DNA of 64,000 nucleotides from Treponema sp. (GTDB lineage Bacteria; Spirochaetota; Spirochaetia; Treponematales; Breznakiellaceae). Position 1 is the first letter of the stretch; each line of letters opens with the position of its first letter. The position numbers were made by a program, and so were the translations under genes. Below are positions 28,001-35,978 of the stretch, in pieces. The notes beneath the pieces were generated by a model. That model did not search any database, was not told where the DNA came from, and worked only from the letters and a program-made list of their open reading frames with translations. The DNA lies in NCBI GenBank assembly GCA_009781635.1, contig WQXU01000011.1:39380-103379 (forward strand), in the 5' to 3' direction.

Positions 28001-28533
28001 CCGGAATTATTTATTCTGTAGGTTTCGATTTATACATAAAGCTGCTTGATGAAGCTGTAAGAAGGCTGGAGGATTCAAATTATGAGGCGGAAACAGAAAC
28101 GCTTCTTGAACTTGAATACTCAGGTTTTATACCGGATTCATACATTGATTCCGCGCAGGATAAAATGGAAGTTTACAAAATGATAGCAGCCATAAGGGAA
28201 AAAGATGATTTGGAAAGCGCTTACGAGCAGCTCCTTGATCGCTTCGGCCCTCTTCCGGATGAGGCTGCTTCTCTTTTATCGCTTGCGGAAATTAGAATCA
28301 TCTGCCGTCTTCTTTCAGTCTCCTCATTAAAGGAGAAAAACGGAATTGTACGCATCGAGTTTGCAAAAGTATCGCGTATAAAAGTAGAGAAGCTTGTAAG
28401 GCTTATGCAGGAGCAAAAGGGAAAGCTTAAGCTGGATCCAAAAAAACCAAATGTGCTTATACTTGCAACAGGCAATATCGGTTTAAGGGAAAAAAGCGAA
28501 TTTTTACGCGAAAGGCTTTCATCTCTTGCATAA
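25096..28533 (+). CDS. mfd: Transcription-repair coupling factor
   Basis: Superfamily 2 translocase that removes RNA polymerase stalled at lesions and recruits UvrA. In order: UvrB-like N-terminal part; RNA-polymerase-interacting CarD-like domain with GDYIVHVNHGIGLFKGIERL (about 483-502); helicase core with Walker A GDVGYGKTE (about 632-640), DEEQ box (about 733) and SATPIPRTLHMSL; then the TRG/TRCF C-terminal domain. I take the ATG of MNTLSFNEL; an upstream ATG 27 codons earlier adds a non-family Arg-rich stretch. The total of 1145 aa is the usual Mfd size. Neither start has a good Shine-Dalgarno. Confidence 0.95.
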   Translation: MNTLSFNELLKNIGHSKTISSFCADVRDGNFPIEIEGSEGALNSLLIAKTFKEKQIFVIVPHEIAAEDIILDLASSGIPCIKFPFWGTAVYRDLTPLAAIFGERARVLCELSLKKAGIVIIPQRALLSPLPPGEYIKELLVQIRPKDQIDTAELAKKLVLYGYTRVPRVQIHGEFALRGEVLDIFMGGDEKAYRVLFDFDKVETIKQFDPVLQNTGNEKLSSLTICPMKEVIWSDDRIETLEKNLALFKEFSDNGRAFIDELITHRNAAGEEMFFHLSFEKPGCLLDYLDPDGTLILVDSERLENAYEGFIREYQGLYSRNVREHSQNSSIAKRQYPLPERLLFNYDNLIKNYKTVSGRIISFRAIKEEAKSDVCHIELACEPARSFFGNMDYLKEEFSSLLGSGWQIAVAAESEVQADRIKMILDTHKSLSIMAVPLTAGFCLPDIKFMLVQENEIFGRRKRPPRSLKTVRSSPIDSFIEINPGDYIVHVNHGIGLFKGIERLHALGHERDYIKIEYAGEETVFVPVEQLNLVQRYIGNEGHPPRLDTIGSKSWENRKNKVKKSVEDIAEKLIELYSKRKQAQGYAFPLDTQWQTMFEAAFPFEETEDQLACISQIKKDMESSSPMDRLVCGDVGYGKTEVALRACFKAIMGGKQAAFLAPTTILAEQHYENFCERFSHFPVNVAMLSRFVDKKKIRIILERLKKGEIDLLIGTHRIIQRDVQFKNLGLIVIDEEQRFGVKDKERLKELKTNVDCLTLSATPIPRTLHMSLVKIRDMSILATAPAGRHPIETFVEEYDDYLITRAIRREIERGGQVFFLHNRIETLRDTRLKLEKLMPEMIIETAHGQMEARDLEDVMRRFIHGGFHVLVSTTIIENGIDIPNVNTIIIDRADIYGVSQLYQLRGRVGRSDRIAYAYLFYPEKKALSEIAMKRLQTISDFTELGSGFKIAMKDMEIRGAGNLLGREQSGIIYSVGFDLYIKLLDEAVRRLEDSNYEAETETLLELEYSGFIPDSYIDSAQDKMEVYKMIAAIREKDDLESAYEQLLDRFGPLPDEAASLLSLAEIRIICRLLSVSSLKEKNGIVRIEFAKVSRIKVEKLVRLMQEQKGKLKLDPKKPNVLILATGNIGLREKSEFLRERLSSLA

Positions 28534-28597
28534 CATGCCCATTTGGATTAAATAGTTACTATTGCCCAATTGGCCTTTTTTATGGTAAAATTCAGCG

Positions 28598-29581
28598 ATG
28601 CAAAAAAATGATTTCTTTGATAATGTTCAGTTAATTACAGAAAAATATCTAACGCACCGGGCAAGGGTGCAATATATCAAAAAAGAAAAACAAAAAAGAA
28701 AAAAACCTCTTGTTGACCTGTTTGAAACATTTATCTGGGCTGTTTGCATGGTATTGCTTGCAAATCAATATCTGGTACAGGCCTACAGGATTCCTTCAGG
28801 GTCAATGATAGATACGCTTAATATAGGCGATCATGTTATCGTTAATAAACTGATATACGGACCTGAACTGCTGCCGGGTCTTGCCAAATTGCCAAGCCTG
28901 ATAGAACCAAAAAGAAATGACATAATTATTTTTGAAAGTCCCGACTACATATCACGCGGCACTGTGTTTGACATTGCGCAAAGAATAATTTATATGCTGA
29001 CCCTTTCTCTTGTAGATATAGACAGGGATGAAAGAGGAGAGCAGAGGGTTCATTTTCTGATTAAAAGAGCCGCGGGGCAGGCAGGAGATCGCTTTTTAAT
29101 TGACAAGGGTGAAATGAAAATACGTTTTGCCGGTGAAGACTCATGGGTTAGTGAAAGGGAATATAATGCATCCCGCGGATGGGGACACAATATAAACAGA
29201 CTTATGAAAGAGGAACATTATCTGTCCCTTGCCGCTGCCGGAAAGGCAAGAGGCTGGAATGACGCAGGGCTTCCTGTTTCCCAGAGCCTTATGAACACGG
29301 CCTTGCAGACTGATAATCAATACTATTCTGACGGAATTGCATTTCACAGGACAAGGCTTGAGACATTAAGAAAAGCTGCCGTACATGACAAACGCTATTC
29401 GACCTTGCTTGCAAGAAACCGTCTTGGCTGGTATGTGCCGGAAGGAAGGGTTTTTACACTGGGAGACAACCGTGACAGTTCAAATGACGGACGCTTTTTC
29501 GGTCCTGTAAGAACATCCAAGGTGCTCGGTAAGGGCATGATAATTTTCTGGCCATTAATGAATATTGGGGGAATGAAATAA
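28598..29581 (+). CDS. lepB: Signal peptidase I
   Basis: Membrane serine protease that removes signal peptides of exported proteins. A transmembrane helix covers about 43-62. The catalytic block is IPSGSM with Ser69 as nucleophile; the general-base Lys is in LIKRAAGQAGDRF near residue 157; a GDNRDSSNDGRFFGPV block closes the fold (about 291-306). An insert of roughly 100 residues between the last two blocks makes it 327 aa. A second homologue follows one base after its stop codon. Confidence 0.93.
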   Translation: MQKNDFFDNVQLITEKYLTHRARVQYIKKEKQKRKKPLVDLFETFIWAVCMVLLANQYLVQAYRIPSGSMIDTLNIGDHVIVNKLIYGPELLPGLAKLPSLIEPKRNDIIIFESPDYISRGTVFDIAQRIIYMLTLSLVDIDRDERGEQRVHFLIKRAAGQAGDRFLIDKGEMKIRFAGEDSWVSEREYNASRGWGHNINRLMKEEHYLSLAAAGKARGWNDAGLPVSQSLMNTALQTDNQYYSDGIAFHRTRLETLRKAAVHDKRYSTLLARNRLGWYVPEGRVFTLGDNRDSSNDGRFFGPVRTSKVLGKGMIIFWPLMNIGGMK

Positions 29582-29582
29582 A

Positions 29583-30314
29583 ATGTTTGAAAAAAAAACG
29601 TATTATTCATATGCAGCCCAGAAACACCAGAGGCACAGAGCGCTGAAGTTTTTCCTTGTTTTTCTGTTTTTTTACATAACATATAACTGTCTTTGCGCAT
29701 TTTTAATTTCTGTTTGGGTTGTTGATAATAATACAATGCAGCCCGGTCTTAACAGAGGCGATCGAATTATTTTTTATTCTTTTACGCCGCCGTGGAATTT
29801 TAATAAAGAAGACAGTCAGTATATTTTTAAACGCGGCAGTATTGTTCTTGTAGATAAAAGGCATTATAAGGACAGCAAGCTGCCTCTGCGCCTTGCAGAC
29901 GGGCTTGTTAGATTTTTCACAGCTCAAAAGGTGAGCATTTTCTCCGGTGAGGGGCAGTATTATATAAAAAGGGTAATTGGCCTTCCCGGGGATGAAATTT
30001 CCATGAGTAATTACGGATTCAGGGTAAAAGAAGCGCAAGGCTCATTTGCCCTTACAGAGTATGAACTGTCTCAAAGGCCGTATCATACGTCAATTCCTCA
30101 AACAGGAGATATTTCAGGAGAGCTGTGGGATGACTCTATTCCGTTCTCAGGCAGCATGGACACAATCATACTTGGGCCGGATGAATGCTATGTGGTTTCT
30201 GACGACAGAAGCAATACAAACGATTCGCGCACATGGGGAGCTATATCACCTTCAATTATTAAAGCAAGAGCAGTGTTAAGGTTCTGGCCGCCGAATAAAA
30301 TAGGTTTTCTGTAA
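29583..30314 (+). CDS. Signal peptidase I homologue with Thr at the nucleophile position
   Basis: The 243-residue neighbour of lepB has the same layout: one transmembrane helix at about 23-45, NNTMQPGL (about 49-56), YYIKRVIGLPGDEI with the base Lys near residue 129, and a VSDDRSNTNDSRTWGAI end block. In active enzymes the first motif is SGSM; here the nucleophile Ser is Thr51 (codon ACA). The Lys/Asp scaffolding is kept, so either Thr works as a slower nucleophile or the protein is a helper to lepB. It is one base after lepB and eight bases before hemW, so the three are probably one operon. Confidence 0.85.
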   Translation: MFEKKTYYSYAAQKHQRHRALKFFLVFLFFYITYNCLCAFLISVWVVDNNTMQPGLNRGDRIIFYSFTPPWNFNKEDSQYIFKRGSIVLVDKRHYKDSKLPLRLADGLVRFFTAQKVSIFSGEGQYYIKRVIGLPGDEISMSNYGFRVKEAQGSFALTEYELSQRPYHTSIPQTGDISGELWDDSIPFSGSMDTIILGPDECYVVSDDRSNTNDSRTWGAISPSIIKARAVLRFWPPNKIGFL

Positions 30315-30321
30315 TCTTTGC

Positions 30322-31470
30322 ATGAAAGGCAGTGTTTCTCTTTATATACACATTCCTTTTTGCTCTTCCTTCTGCGATTATTGTGATTTTTATTCTGAAA
30401 AAATTGATCCGCAGGAAAATAACTATATTAATTCATTTATAAAAGCGCTTATAAATGATATAAGGGAGCAAATAAAGTATTTTTCCGTAAACGAAATAGA
30501 AACAGTATATATTGGAGGCGGAACGCCCTCCCTGCTGGGTAAAAATATTAGTACGCTCCTTGATGAACTGAAAAAATTACAGCTAAAAAATTATAATGCT
30601 TTTTCACCGCTTGAGTTTACAGTAGAAGTTAACCCGGAATCTGTAACAGAAGAATTTCTATATACATGCAAGGATAAGGGTGTAAATAGAATCAGCCTTG
30701 GCGTACAAACCTTTCATGAACCTTGCCGCATTGCTGTTAACAGAAAATCAGATGAAAATATGCTTATGGAAAGACTTGCGCTTGTTTCAAAATTATTCCC
30801 GGGTTCATTCTCGGCGGATTTAATTACAGGGCTTCCTTTCCAAAAGGAAAAAATAGTGCTTGAAGATATTAATAAAATATTGTCATTTAATCCTGTGCAT
30901 ATATCTCTTTATGCCCTGTCTGTGGAAGATAAAACGCTTCTGAAAGAAAAGATAGAAAACAGGGAAATTGAAATTCCGTCTGAAGAAGAAGCTGATTCGC
31001 TTTGGCTTGCAGGATGCGATGCGCTTTTAAAAAAGGGTTTTAATCAATATGAAATATCCAACTTTGCAATTAAAGAAAAAATATGCATTCATAACATGCG
31101 CTACTGGCAGATGCAAAGCTGGATTGGCGCAGGTCCTGCTGCATCAGGTACAATTGTAAATGAAGATCTGGGAACTGCAAAACGATTTACCTACAGGGAA
31201 GATGTTAAAGAGTATTTAGGCAGCCATTCAATAGAAACTGCAATTAGTGAAGACCTTGATAAACAAAAGCTGATACGCGAAAGTATTTTAATGGGTTTTC
31301 GCTGTATAAAAGGAGCGGATGCCAATGTTTTTAAGCAAAGATTCGGATTTTCATTGCAGGACTGCATACCAAAGACACTTGAACGCTGGGAAAAGATGGA
31401 CAAAATGCTTTTTTTGAATCAGTTTTTATCTGATGCCTTTAGCGAACTTGATTCAGGTGAAAATTCGTAA
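30322..31470 (+). CDS. hemW: Radical SAM heme chaperone HemW (HemN-like)
   Basis: Radical SAM protein of the coproporphyrinogen oxidase-like family. The cluster motif is IPFCSSFCDYCDF (Cys14, Cys18, Cys21), followed by the GGGTPS SAM motif (about 71-76). At 382 aa and without HemN's fourth N-terminal Cys arrangement it fits HemW, a heme chaperone, rather than the true oxidase. It follows the second signal peptidase gene by eight bases and ends close to the convergent HD-GYP gene. No other heme genes are in the window. Confidence 0.85.
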   Translation: MKGSVSLYIHIPFCSSFCDYCDFYSEKIDPQENNYINSFIKALINDIREQIKYFSVNEIETVYIGGGTPSLLGKNISTLLDELKKLQLKNYNAFSPLEFTVEVNPESVTEEFLYTCKDKGVNRISLGVQTFHEPCRIAVNRKSDENMLMERLALVSKLFPGSFSADLITGLPFQKEKIVLEDINKILSFNPVHISLYALSVEDKTLLKEKIENREIEIPSEEEADSLWLAGCDALLKKGFNQYEISNFAIKEKICIHNMRYWQMQSWIGAGPAASGTIVNEDLGTAKRFTYREDVKEYLGSHSIETAISEDLDKQKLIRESILMGFRCIKGADANVFKQRFGFSLQDCIPKTLERWEKMDKMLFLNQFLSDAFSELDSGENS

Positions 31471-31474
31471 ATCA

Positions 31475-32560
31475 TCAGTCCCGGTATTTGTTATAAATAT
31501 TTTCAAAATCATTTGTAATTTTTTTGAAAACATCAATTAATTTTGGATCAAAATGACTGCCGCTTTGCTCAATAATCTTTGTAATAGAAACTTCATGGCT
31601 CAATGAAGGTTTATAGCTTCTTTCCATTCTAAGAGCATCGTAGACATCGGCGACTGTAACAATTCTTGCCGCAAGAGGGATCATTTCACCTTCAAGCTGG
31701 AAAGGATATCCTGTGCCGTTCCACTTTTCATGATGAGAAAGAGCAATATCCTTTGCCATCGGATTTGGATATGTGGAAAGAATAAACGCGCCGTTTTTTG
31801 TATGCTCGCGCATAACAGCCCATTCCCAGTCTGAAAGAGGGCCTTCCTTGTTAAGAATATCATCCGGAGTGCCTATTTTACCAACATCGTGCATTGCGGC
31901 CAAAAAGCCGATATTGTCTATAAAATCAGCATCAATTCTTTTAAATGCATCTCCGCCTGTTTTAAAGAGTTCTTCAGAAAGCCGCCTGGAATATTCATTG
32001 ACGCGGATAATATGCTTGCCTGTATCATTATCCTTAAGTTTTGATGCTTCAAGCAGGGAAAGAAAGACGGAGCGTAAAAGCTTTTTATTTTCTTCCGTAA
32101 AATCATCAAACATTACGACAAAATCACTTGGCGCTTTTAAATCCATTTCCAGAGGGAAAATATAAACCCTTATTTGAATTGAAACGGTATCCCTTGTTTT
32201 TAAAAGGGCTGTGCCTTTCCAGGAAAAACCGTTACCGCCGTTAACTATAGTATCCCTTATTTTTCTGGCGTCCTCTATGGAAAAAGCCTTGCCGAACAAA
32301 TCAAAGAAATATTTGCCGATAAGATGCGTAAATCCAAGGAACATCTGTTCGCAGGATTCGTTGGTAAAAATGATTCTTAACCTGTTGTTAATAATTAAAA
32401 CAGGGAAAATGCTTGTCTTAAAAGGGTTATGAGAGGAGGACAGCAAAAATGAGGCTTCCGCTTCTTCGTCGGCATCAAGTTTATATAATTCTTCTATTTT
32501 TTTTCCGCCGTCAGATTCATCAAGAGGTTCCAGTTCCCCTTCTTCGATAATGTAAGCCAT
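31475..32560 (-). CDS. PAS-like sensor with HD-GYP phosphodiesterase domain
   Basis: 361-residue cytoplasmic protein. An N-terminal PAS-like sensor covers about 50-160 (INNRLRIIFTNESCEQMFLGF). The HD-GYP domain covers about 165-345, with MHDVGKIG (about 219-226) and HHEKWNGTGYP (about 272-282). HD-GYP enzymes degrade cyclic di-GMP, so this protein probably lowers c-di-GMP in response to a cytoplasmic signal. It stands close to the flagellar cluster with a PilZ receptor 3 kb away, a likely functional link. Confidence 0.9.
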   Translation of the reverse strand: MAYIIEEGELEPLDESDGGKKIEELYKLDADEEAEASFLLSSSHNPFKTSIFPVLIINNRLRIIFTNESCEQMFLGFTHLIGKYFFDLFGKAFSIEDARKIRDTIVNGGNGFSWKGTALLKTRDTVSIQIRVYIFPLEMDLKAPSDFVVMFDDFTEENKKLLRSVFLSLLEASKLKDNDTGKHIIRVNEYSRRLSEELFKTGGDAFKRIDADFIDNIGFLAAMHDVGKIGTPDDILNKEGPLSDWEWAVMREHTKNGAFILSTYPNPMAKDIALSHHEKWNGTGYPFQLEGEMIPLAARIVTVADVYDALRMERSYKPSLSHEVSITKIIEQSGSHFDPKLIDVFKKITNDFENIYNKYRD

Positions 32561-32602
32561 GCCGTTTTCCGCCGTTTTTTTAGTTATTTTTACGCCCTGA
32601 TT

Positions 32603-33304
32603 TTAAGTATTCCTTATATATTCGGGGCCTGAATACAAATATGCAGTACAGTCATTATCCAGTATATTCCTTTTTTTTGCAATGGATATTATTTCTTTTG
32701 CATATCCTCTTTTTACATTATTAAATATATTGTTTTTTCCGGGATTTTCAGGCAAACGGTTAACAAGTTCGCAAGCGCAATTTCCCGCTACAATGATGTT
32801 CTCTTTGTAGTTTTCAGTTTCCTTCAAAATCTGAATGGAATCCGCATCCTTTTCATCAGTTAAACGCAGGCCGTTTTTGTAAAATGCGTAAAAATATGCA
32901 TTTTTTCCTGCTTCAATTAAGGAAAGTATAACGCTGTTTTCTAAATCATAAGGATATCTTTCATTGTTGTAAATTGATTCTGTTATGCAATCTAATGTCG
33001 GCACGGGCGCAAACGGAACGGACAGGCAGAGTGCAAGTCCTTTGGCAATTGAATAACCAATACGAAGGCCCGTAAAAGAACCCGGGCCGCCCATGCAAAG
33101 AACGCCGTCAAGATCTTTTGCTTTTACGCAAGCCTTTTCCATCTGACTGCCGATACAGCCCATTATAAGCTCTGACAGCTTCATTTCAGATTCTGTTTCA
33201 TGGTAATGGATGACATCTTCATTTAAAACGGCAATGGAAAGTAAAGAGCTTGCACAATCAATTGCAAGAAGGCGTTTTTGCGGCCGTACGGAAAAATTAT
33301 TCAT
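32603..33304 (-). CDS. tsaB: tRNA t6A biosynthesis protein TsaB
   Basis: Partner of TsaD and TsaE in making threonylcarbamoyladenosine at position 37 of ANN-reading tRNAs. An ASKHA-type start (LLAIDCASSLLSIAV) and GGPGSFTGLRIG (about 72-83), the best TsaB signature, are present. The 233-aa length is normal. It overlaps the tsaE stop by 4 nt, so the two are coupled. TsaD is not in the window. Confidence 0.9.
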   Translation of the reverse strand: MNNFSVRPQKRLLAIDCASSLLSIAVLNEDVIHYHETESEMKLSELIMGCIGSQMEKACVKAKDLDGVLCMGGPGSFTGLRIGYSIAKGLALCLSVPFAPVPTLDCITESIYNNERYPYDLENSVILSLIEAGKNAYFYAFYKNGLRLTDEKDADSIQILKETENYKENIIVAGNCACELVNRLPENPGKNNIFNNVKRGYAKEIISIAKKRNILDNDCTAYLYSGPEYIRNT

Positions 33305-33732
33305 AATTTATTCAACCCGTTTATTTTTATCAATCTTGATTCATTTCCTGTTATAACAAGGGATACAAAGATTGCCTGTGCAGGAAGTAATTTTAAGATA
33401 CGATCGCTCCATTCAATTACAGATATCCCCTTGCCGTTTATTATTTCACTTCCGCCAATATCAGAAAAATCCCTTTCATCTTTTAATCTATAAACATCAA
33501 TATGATACAGGGCAGGAAGGTCTTCTCTTTCATATTCATTTACTATTGTATAGGTCGGGCTTGTAAGGGTTTCTTCAATTCCAAGCCCCAGGGCAATTCC
33601 CTTGGTTAAATATGTCTTGCCGCTGCCAAGAGTTCCCTCAAGGGCAACAACAGAGCCTGAACCTAAATGAGACGCGATTTTTATTCCAATTTCTTTAGTT
33701 TCTTCCGGTGTGCTGGAGATGATTTCTAACAT
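33301..33732 (-). CDS. tsaE: tRNA t6A biosynthesis ATPase TsaE
   Basis: Small P-loop ATPase that drives the TsaBDE complex. Walker A is LEGTLGSGKTYLTKG (about 31-45), then the conserved SPTYTIVNEY (about 58-67) and an HIDVYRL motif. At 143 aa it has the standard size. It is coupled to tsaB by overlapping codons and follows the small 87-aa gene by eight bases in a run of seven co-directional genes reaching back to flaG. Confidence 0.93.
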   Translation of the reverse strand: MLEIISSTPEETKEIGIKIASHLGSGSVVALEGTLGSGKTYLTKGIALGLGIEETLTSPTYTIVNEYEREDLPALYHIDVYRLKDERDFSDIGGSEIINGKGISVIEWSDRILKLLPAQAIFVSLVITGNESRLIKINGLNKL

Positions 33733-33740
33733 TATACAAC

Positions 33741-34004
33741 TTATTCAGGAAGTCCCCCGGCGCAGTCAAGTTCCAAAATGAATTGTTTTAATTCTTTTGT
33801 TAAGGGAACAAGGGGATAATCTATTTTATCAATAAATGAAATTGTTATTTCCTTATTTCCTGTCGGCTTTAATTCCATTGAAAAATCAATACGAAAATCA
33901 CAAGGTTTGTTATTAAGTTCAATGACAGCGACACCTGTATATAACATACGGTAGTAGATTGGAACATCTTTTCTAATCATGTCTTTGATAGTAATAACTT
34001 TCAT
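33741..34004 (-). CDS. Small conserved hypothetical protein in flagellar cluster
   Basis: 87 residues, acidic C-terminus, starting MKVITIKDMIRKDVPIYYR. No domain is recognisable. It lies 20 nt after the PilZ gene and eight bases before tsaE, so the position in the operon is fixed on both sides. I suspect it is conserved at this place in treponemes because of the tight packing, but I have no motif to support a function. Confidence 0.65.
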   Translation of the reverse strand: MKVITIKDMIRKDVPIYYRMLYTGVAVIELNNKPCDFRIDFSMELKPTGNKEITISFIDKIDYPLVPLTKELKQFILELDCAGGLPE

Positions 34005-34024
34005 TTCCCTGTCCTTCCTAATTT

Positions 34025-35122
34025 TTATTCACGGCCATACTCATAAACAAAGGCATTAATCATATTCATCGATTTCTGGGGAATCTTCAGGAACTTGACA
34101 TGAATTATTGTATTCATTCCAGTTCTGTTAGATCTTAAAACTTGTCCCAACGCCGCAACATTAACATCTGTCTGCACAAACTCGATTTTAAATCTTGCGC
34201 CTACCTGCACGGGAGCCATAATCTTTATTGAACAGCCGCCCACGGAAATATCCGCAATACTTCCCTGAAGGCGCCTTTTATCTACAACAAGGCGCTGCTT
34301 CTTTCCGCTTCCTTCAACATATACCAAAAATAAAGAACAGGCAATAACTGCCTGCCTTCTTCTGAACCGCCGCTGGGCAAGAAAGCGCAGCTGATTTGAA
34401 TGGGCAAGCTGCATTGTAGGATGTCCGTTATAGCTTGAATAACCTGTAACGCGGGTTTCAAAAGAAAAACCTTTATTGCTTTTATTAAAAAACAGAACCG
34501 TAAGACGTGTTCCCCTTTGAATTTTCAACTGGCTTCCAAGGACATTTTTGGGAGCTTCTACATTTATATGATCACCCTTGGTTGATATAACATGAATATT
34601 TATTTTTTCCTTGCCCGTATTAATAATTAAAACTGTGTCATCTTTTATCTGACGTGTGGAAGTCATTCCGCCGAATGTGCTGTTTTCCAGCATATTTCTG
34701 GTAGAAAAAAGAACTGAAAGTTTGCGCTGATTCTCAGCTTCCGAGCCTGAGCCCTGTTCCAAAATACGGTATGCGCGCCTGAAATGCCTGTCAAGAAGGG
34801 CAGGAGTGCTGATTGATTTTTCGGGCTCTGTTACCTGATCAAGCTTGAATACATAGTTAAGCATGCTTGCCTGTTCGTTGCTAAGCCCGATATTTCTTGC
34901 AATACGGTGAAGCGCAAAGCCGGAAAAAAGATTAACCCCGCCGCCGCCGCCCTTACTGCCGCCGGAAGCTCCCGGTTTTTTTGATGAATTAATAATAATT
35001 AAAACGGCGATAATTACCGCAATTACTCCAAAACTAATAATTACGGTTATTGGATTAGTATTTGAATCCAGATTAAAATCTGTTACGGAAATTTGTAACG
35101 GAAATAATAAAATATTTGTCAT
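34025..35122 (-). CDS. Membrane-anchored PilZ-domain (c-di-GMP receptor) protein
   Basis: 365 residues. A transmembrane helix lies at about 24-46, then a Gly-rich linker, a helical middle part, a beta domain and a C-terminal PilZ domain. The PilZ core has FRRRQAV (RxxxR-type c-di-GMP motif, about 253-259) and DISVGGCSI (the D/NxSxxG motif, about 290-298), so it should bind c-di-GMP. The gene overlaps its upstream neighbour by 4 nt within the flagellar run. Its job is probably motility control in response to c-di-GMP. Whether it interacts with motor or filament genes cannot be seen from sequence. Confidence 0.88.
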   Translation of the reverse strand: MTNILLFPLQISVTDFNLDSNTNPITVIISFGVIAVIIAVLIIINSSKKPGASGGSKGGGGGVNLFSGFALHRIARNIGLSNEQASMLNYVFKLDQVTEPEKSISTPALLDRHFRRAYRILEQGSGSEAENQRKLSVLFSTRNMLENSTFGGMTSTRQIKDDTVLIINTGKEKINIHVISTKGDHINVEAPKNVLGSQLKIQRGTRLTVLFFNKSNKGFSFETRVTGYSSYNGHPTMQLAHSNQLRFLAQRRFRRRQAVIACSLFLVYVEGSGKKQRLVVDKRRLQGSIADISVGGCSIKIMAPVQVGARFKIEFVQTDVNVAALGQVLRSNRTGMNTIIHVKFLKIPQKSMNMINAFVYEYGRE

Positions 35123-35973
35123 TTTTCACCCTGAAGCGCGGATTTAATTTTTATGTTATCCAAAATGGCATTGTAAAGCTCATTTAGTTTTGGGGATGCC
35201 TCATATTCTGTTATATCTCCGACAAGAACGCAGTCGTTTTTCTCATATGCAAATAAAAGATCCTTAAGAACACTTCCAAATTCAGTAATTAACTGGGAAA
35301 GAGGTTTTTCATTTCCGGCAACAGAAGTTAAATAACCCTGAGTATCCAATTGCCTGAATACTCTTATAATTTTTTCTGTTACTGCGGAAAATGTCTGAAT
35401 TGTACGGGCTGCAAGCGCATCCTTTCCTGTCTGAATATCAAGAGGGAGGTTAATAAGCCTTTCGCATATTTCATTTAATATGGGCTGTAAATTTTTAAAC
35501 TCATCCGCAGGCGTGTTTACCTCCCGTTGTATTTCTTCTGTTATTGAACGTAAAACAGACGGCGACATATCAGCGTTGATAAAAGTGCCTGCGCAAAATG
35601 AATAGAGATCAGGTATTTCTGCGCTGATATATTGAGCAGTTACAGTTTCTTTCCAGTTATTGTAATACTTTGCTTTTTCTTCAAAGTTTAAGTTTTCATA
35701 CTCATTGATGTCTTCAAGCAAATTTATAAGGCTTGCCGCTGTAAGATCCGCTACAACATTTGAATTTATTGAAATATTTTTTATATCCTTAATTTCCCTG
35801 TTAAAAATATCTTCTATCATGGAGGCATTAATGATTTTTCCGTCTATGTTTAATTCACAGATCCTGTGGCCGGAATCTGTAAGCCACTGTTCAAGGCCCG
35901 CAAGAACTTCTCCAACTGTATTTTCTTTGTCAAGACTCGCATCCAGTTTCTTGCCGTTAATGCATATTTCCAT
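35119..35973 (-). CDS. Hypothetical protein between fliD and the PilZ gene
   Basis: 284-residue soluble, acidic, largely helical protein with a short N-terminal beta region (MEICINGKKLDA) like a ubiquitin-type fold. It contains no signal peptide. The PilZ start overlaps its stop by 4 nt and fliD ends six bases before it, so it belongs firmly to the flagellar operon. A role in flagellar assembly or regulation is inferred from position only. Confidence 0.7.
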   Translation of the reverse strand: MEICINGKKLDASLDKENTVGEVLAGLEQWLTDSGHRICELNIDGKIINASMIEDIFNREIKDIKNISINSNVVADLTAASLINLLEDINEYENLNFEEKAKYYNNWKETVTAQYISAEIPDLYSFCAGTFINADMSPSVLRSITEEIQREVNTPADEFKNLQPILNEICERLINLPLDIQTGKDALAARTIQTFSAVTEKIIRVFRQLDTQGYLTSVAGNEKPLSQLITEFGSVLKDLLFAYEKNDCVLVGDITEYEASPKLNELYNAILDNIKIKSALQGEK

Positions 35974-35978
35974 GATTG

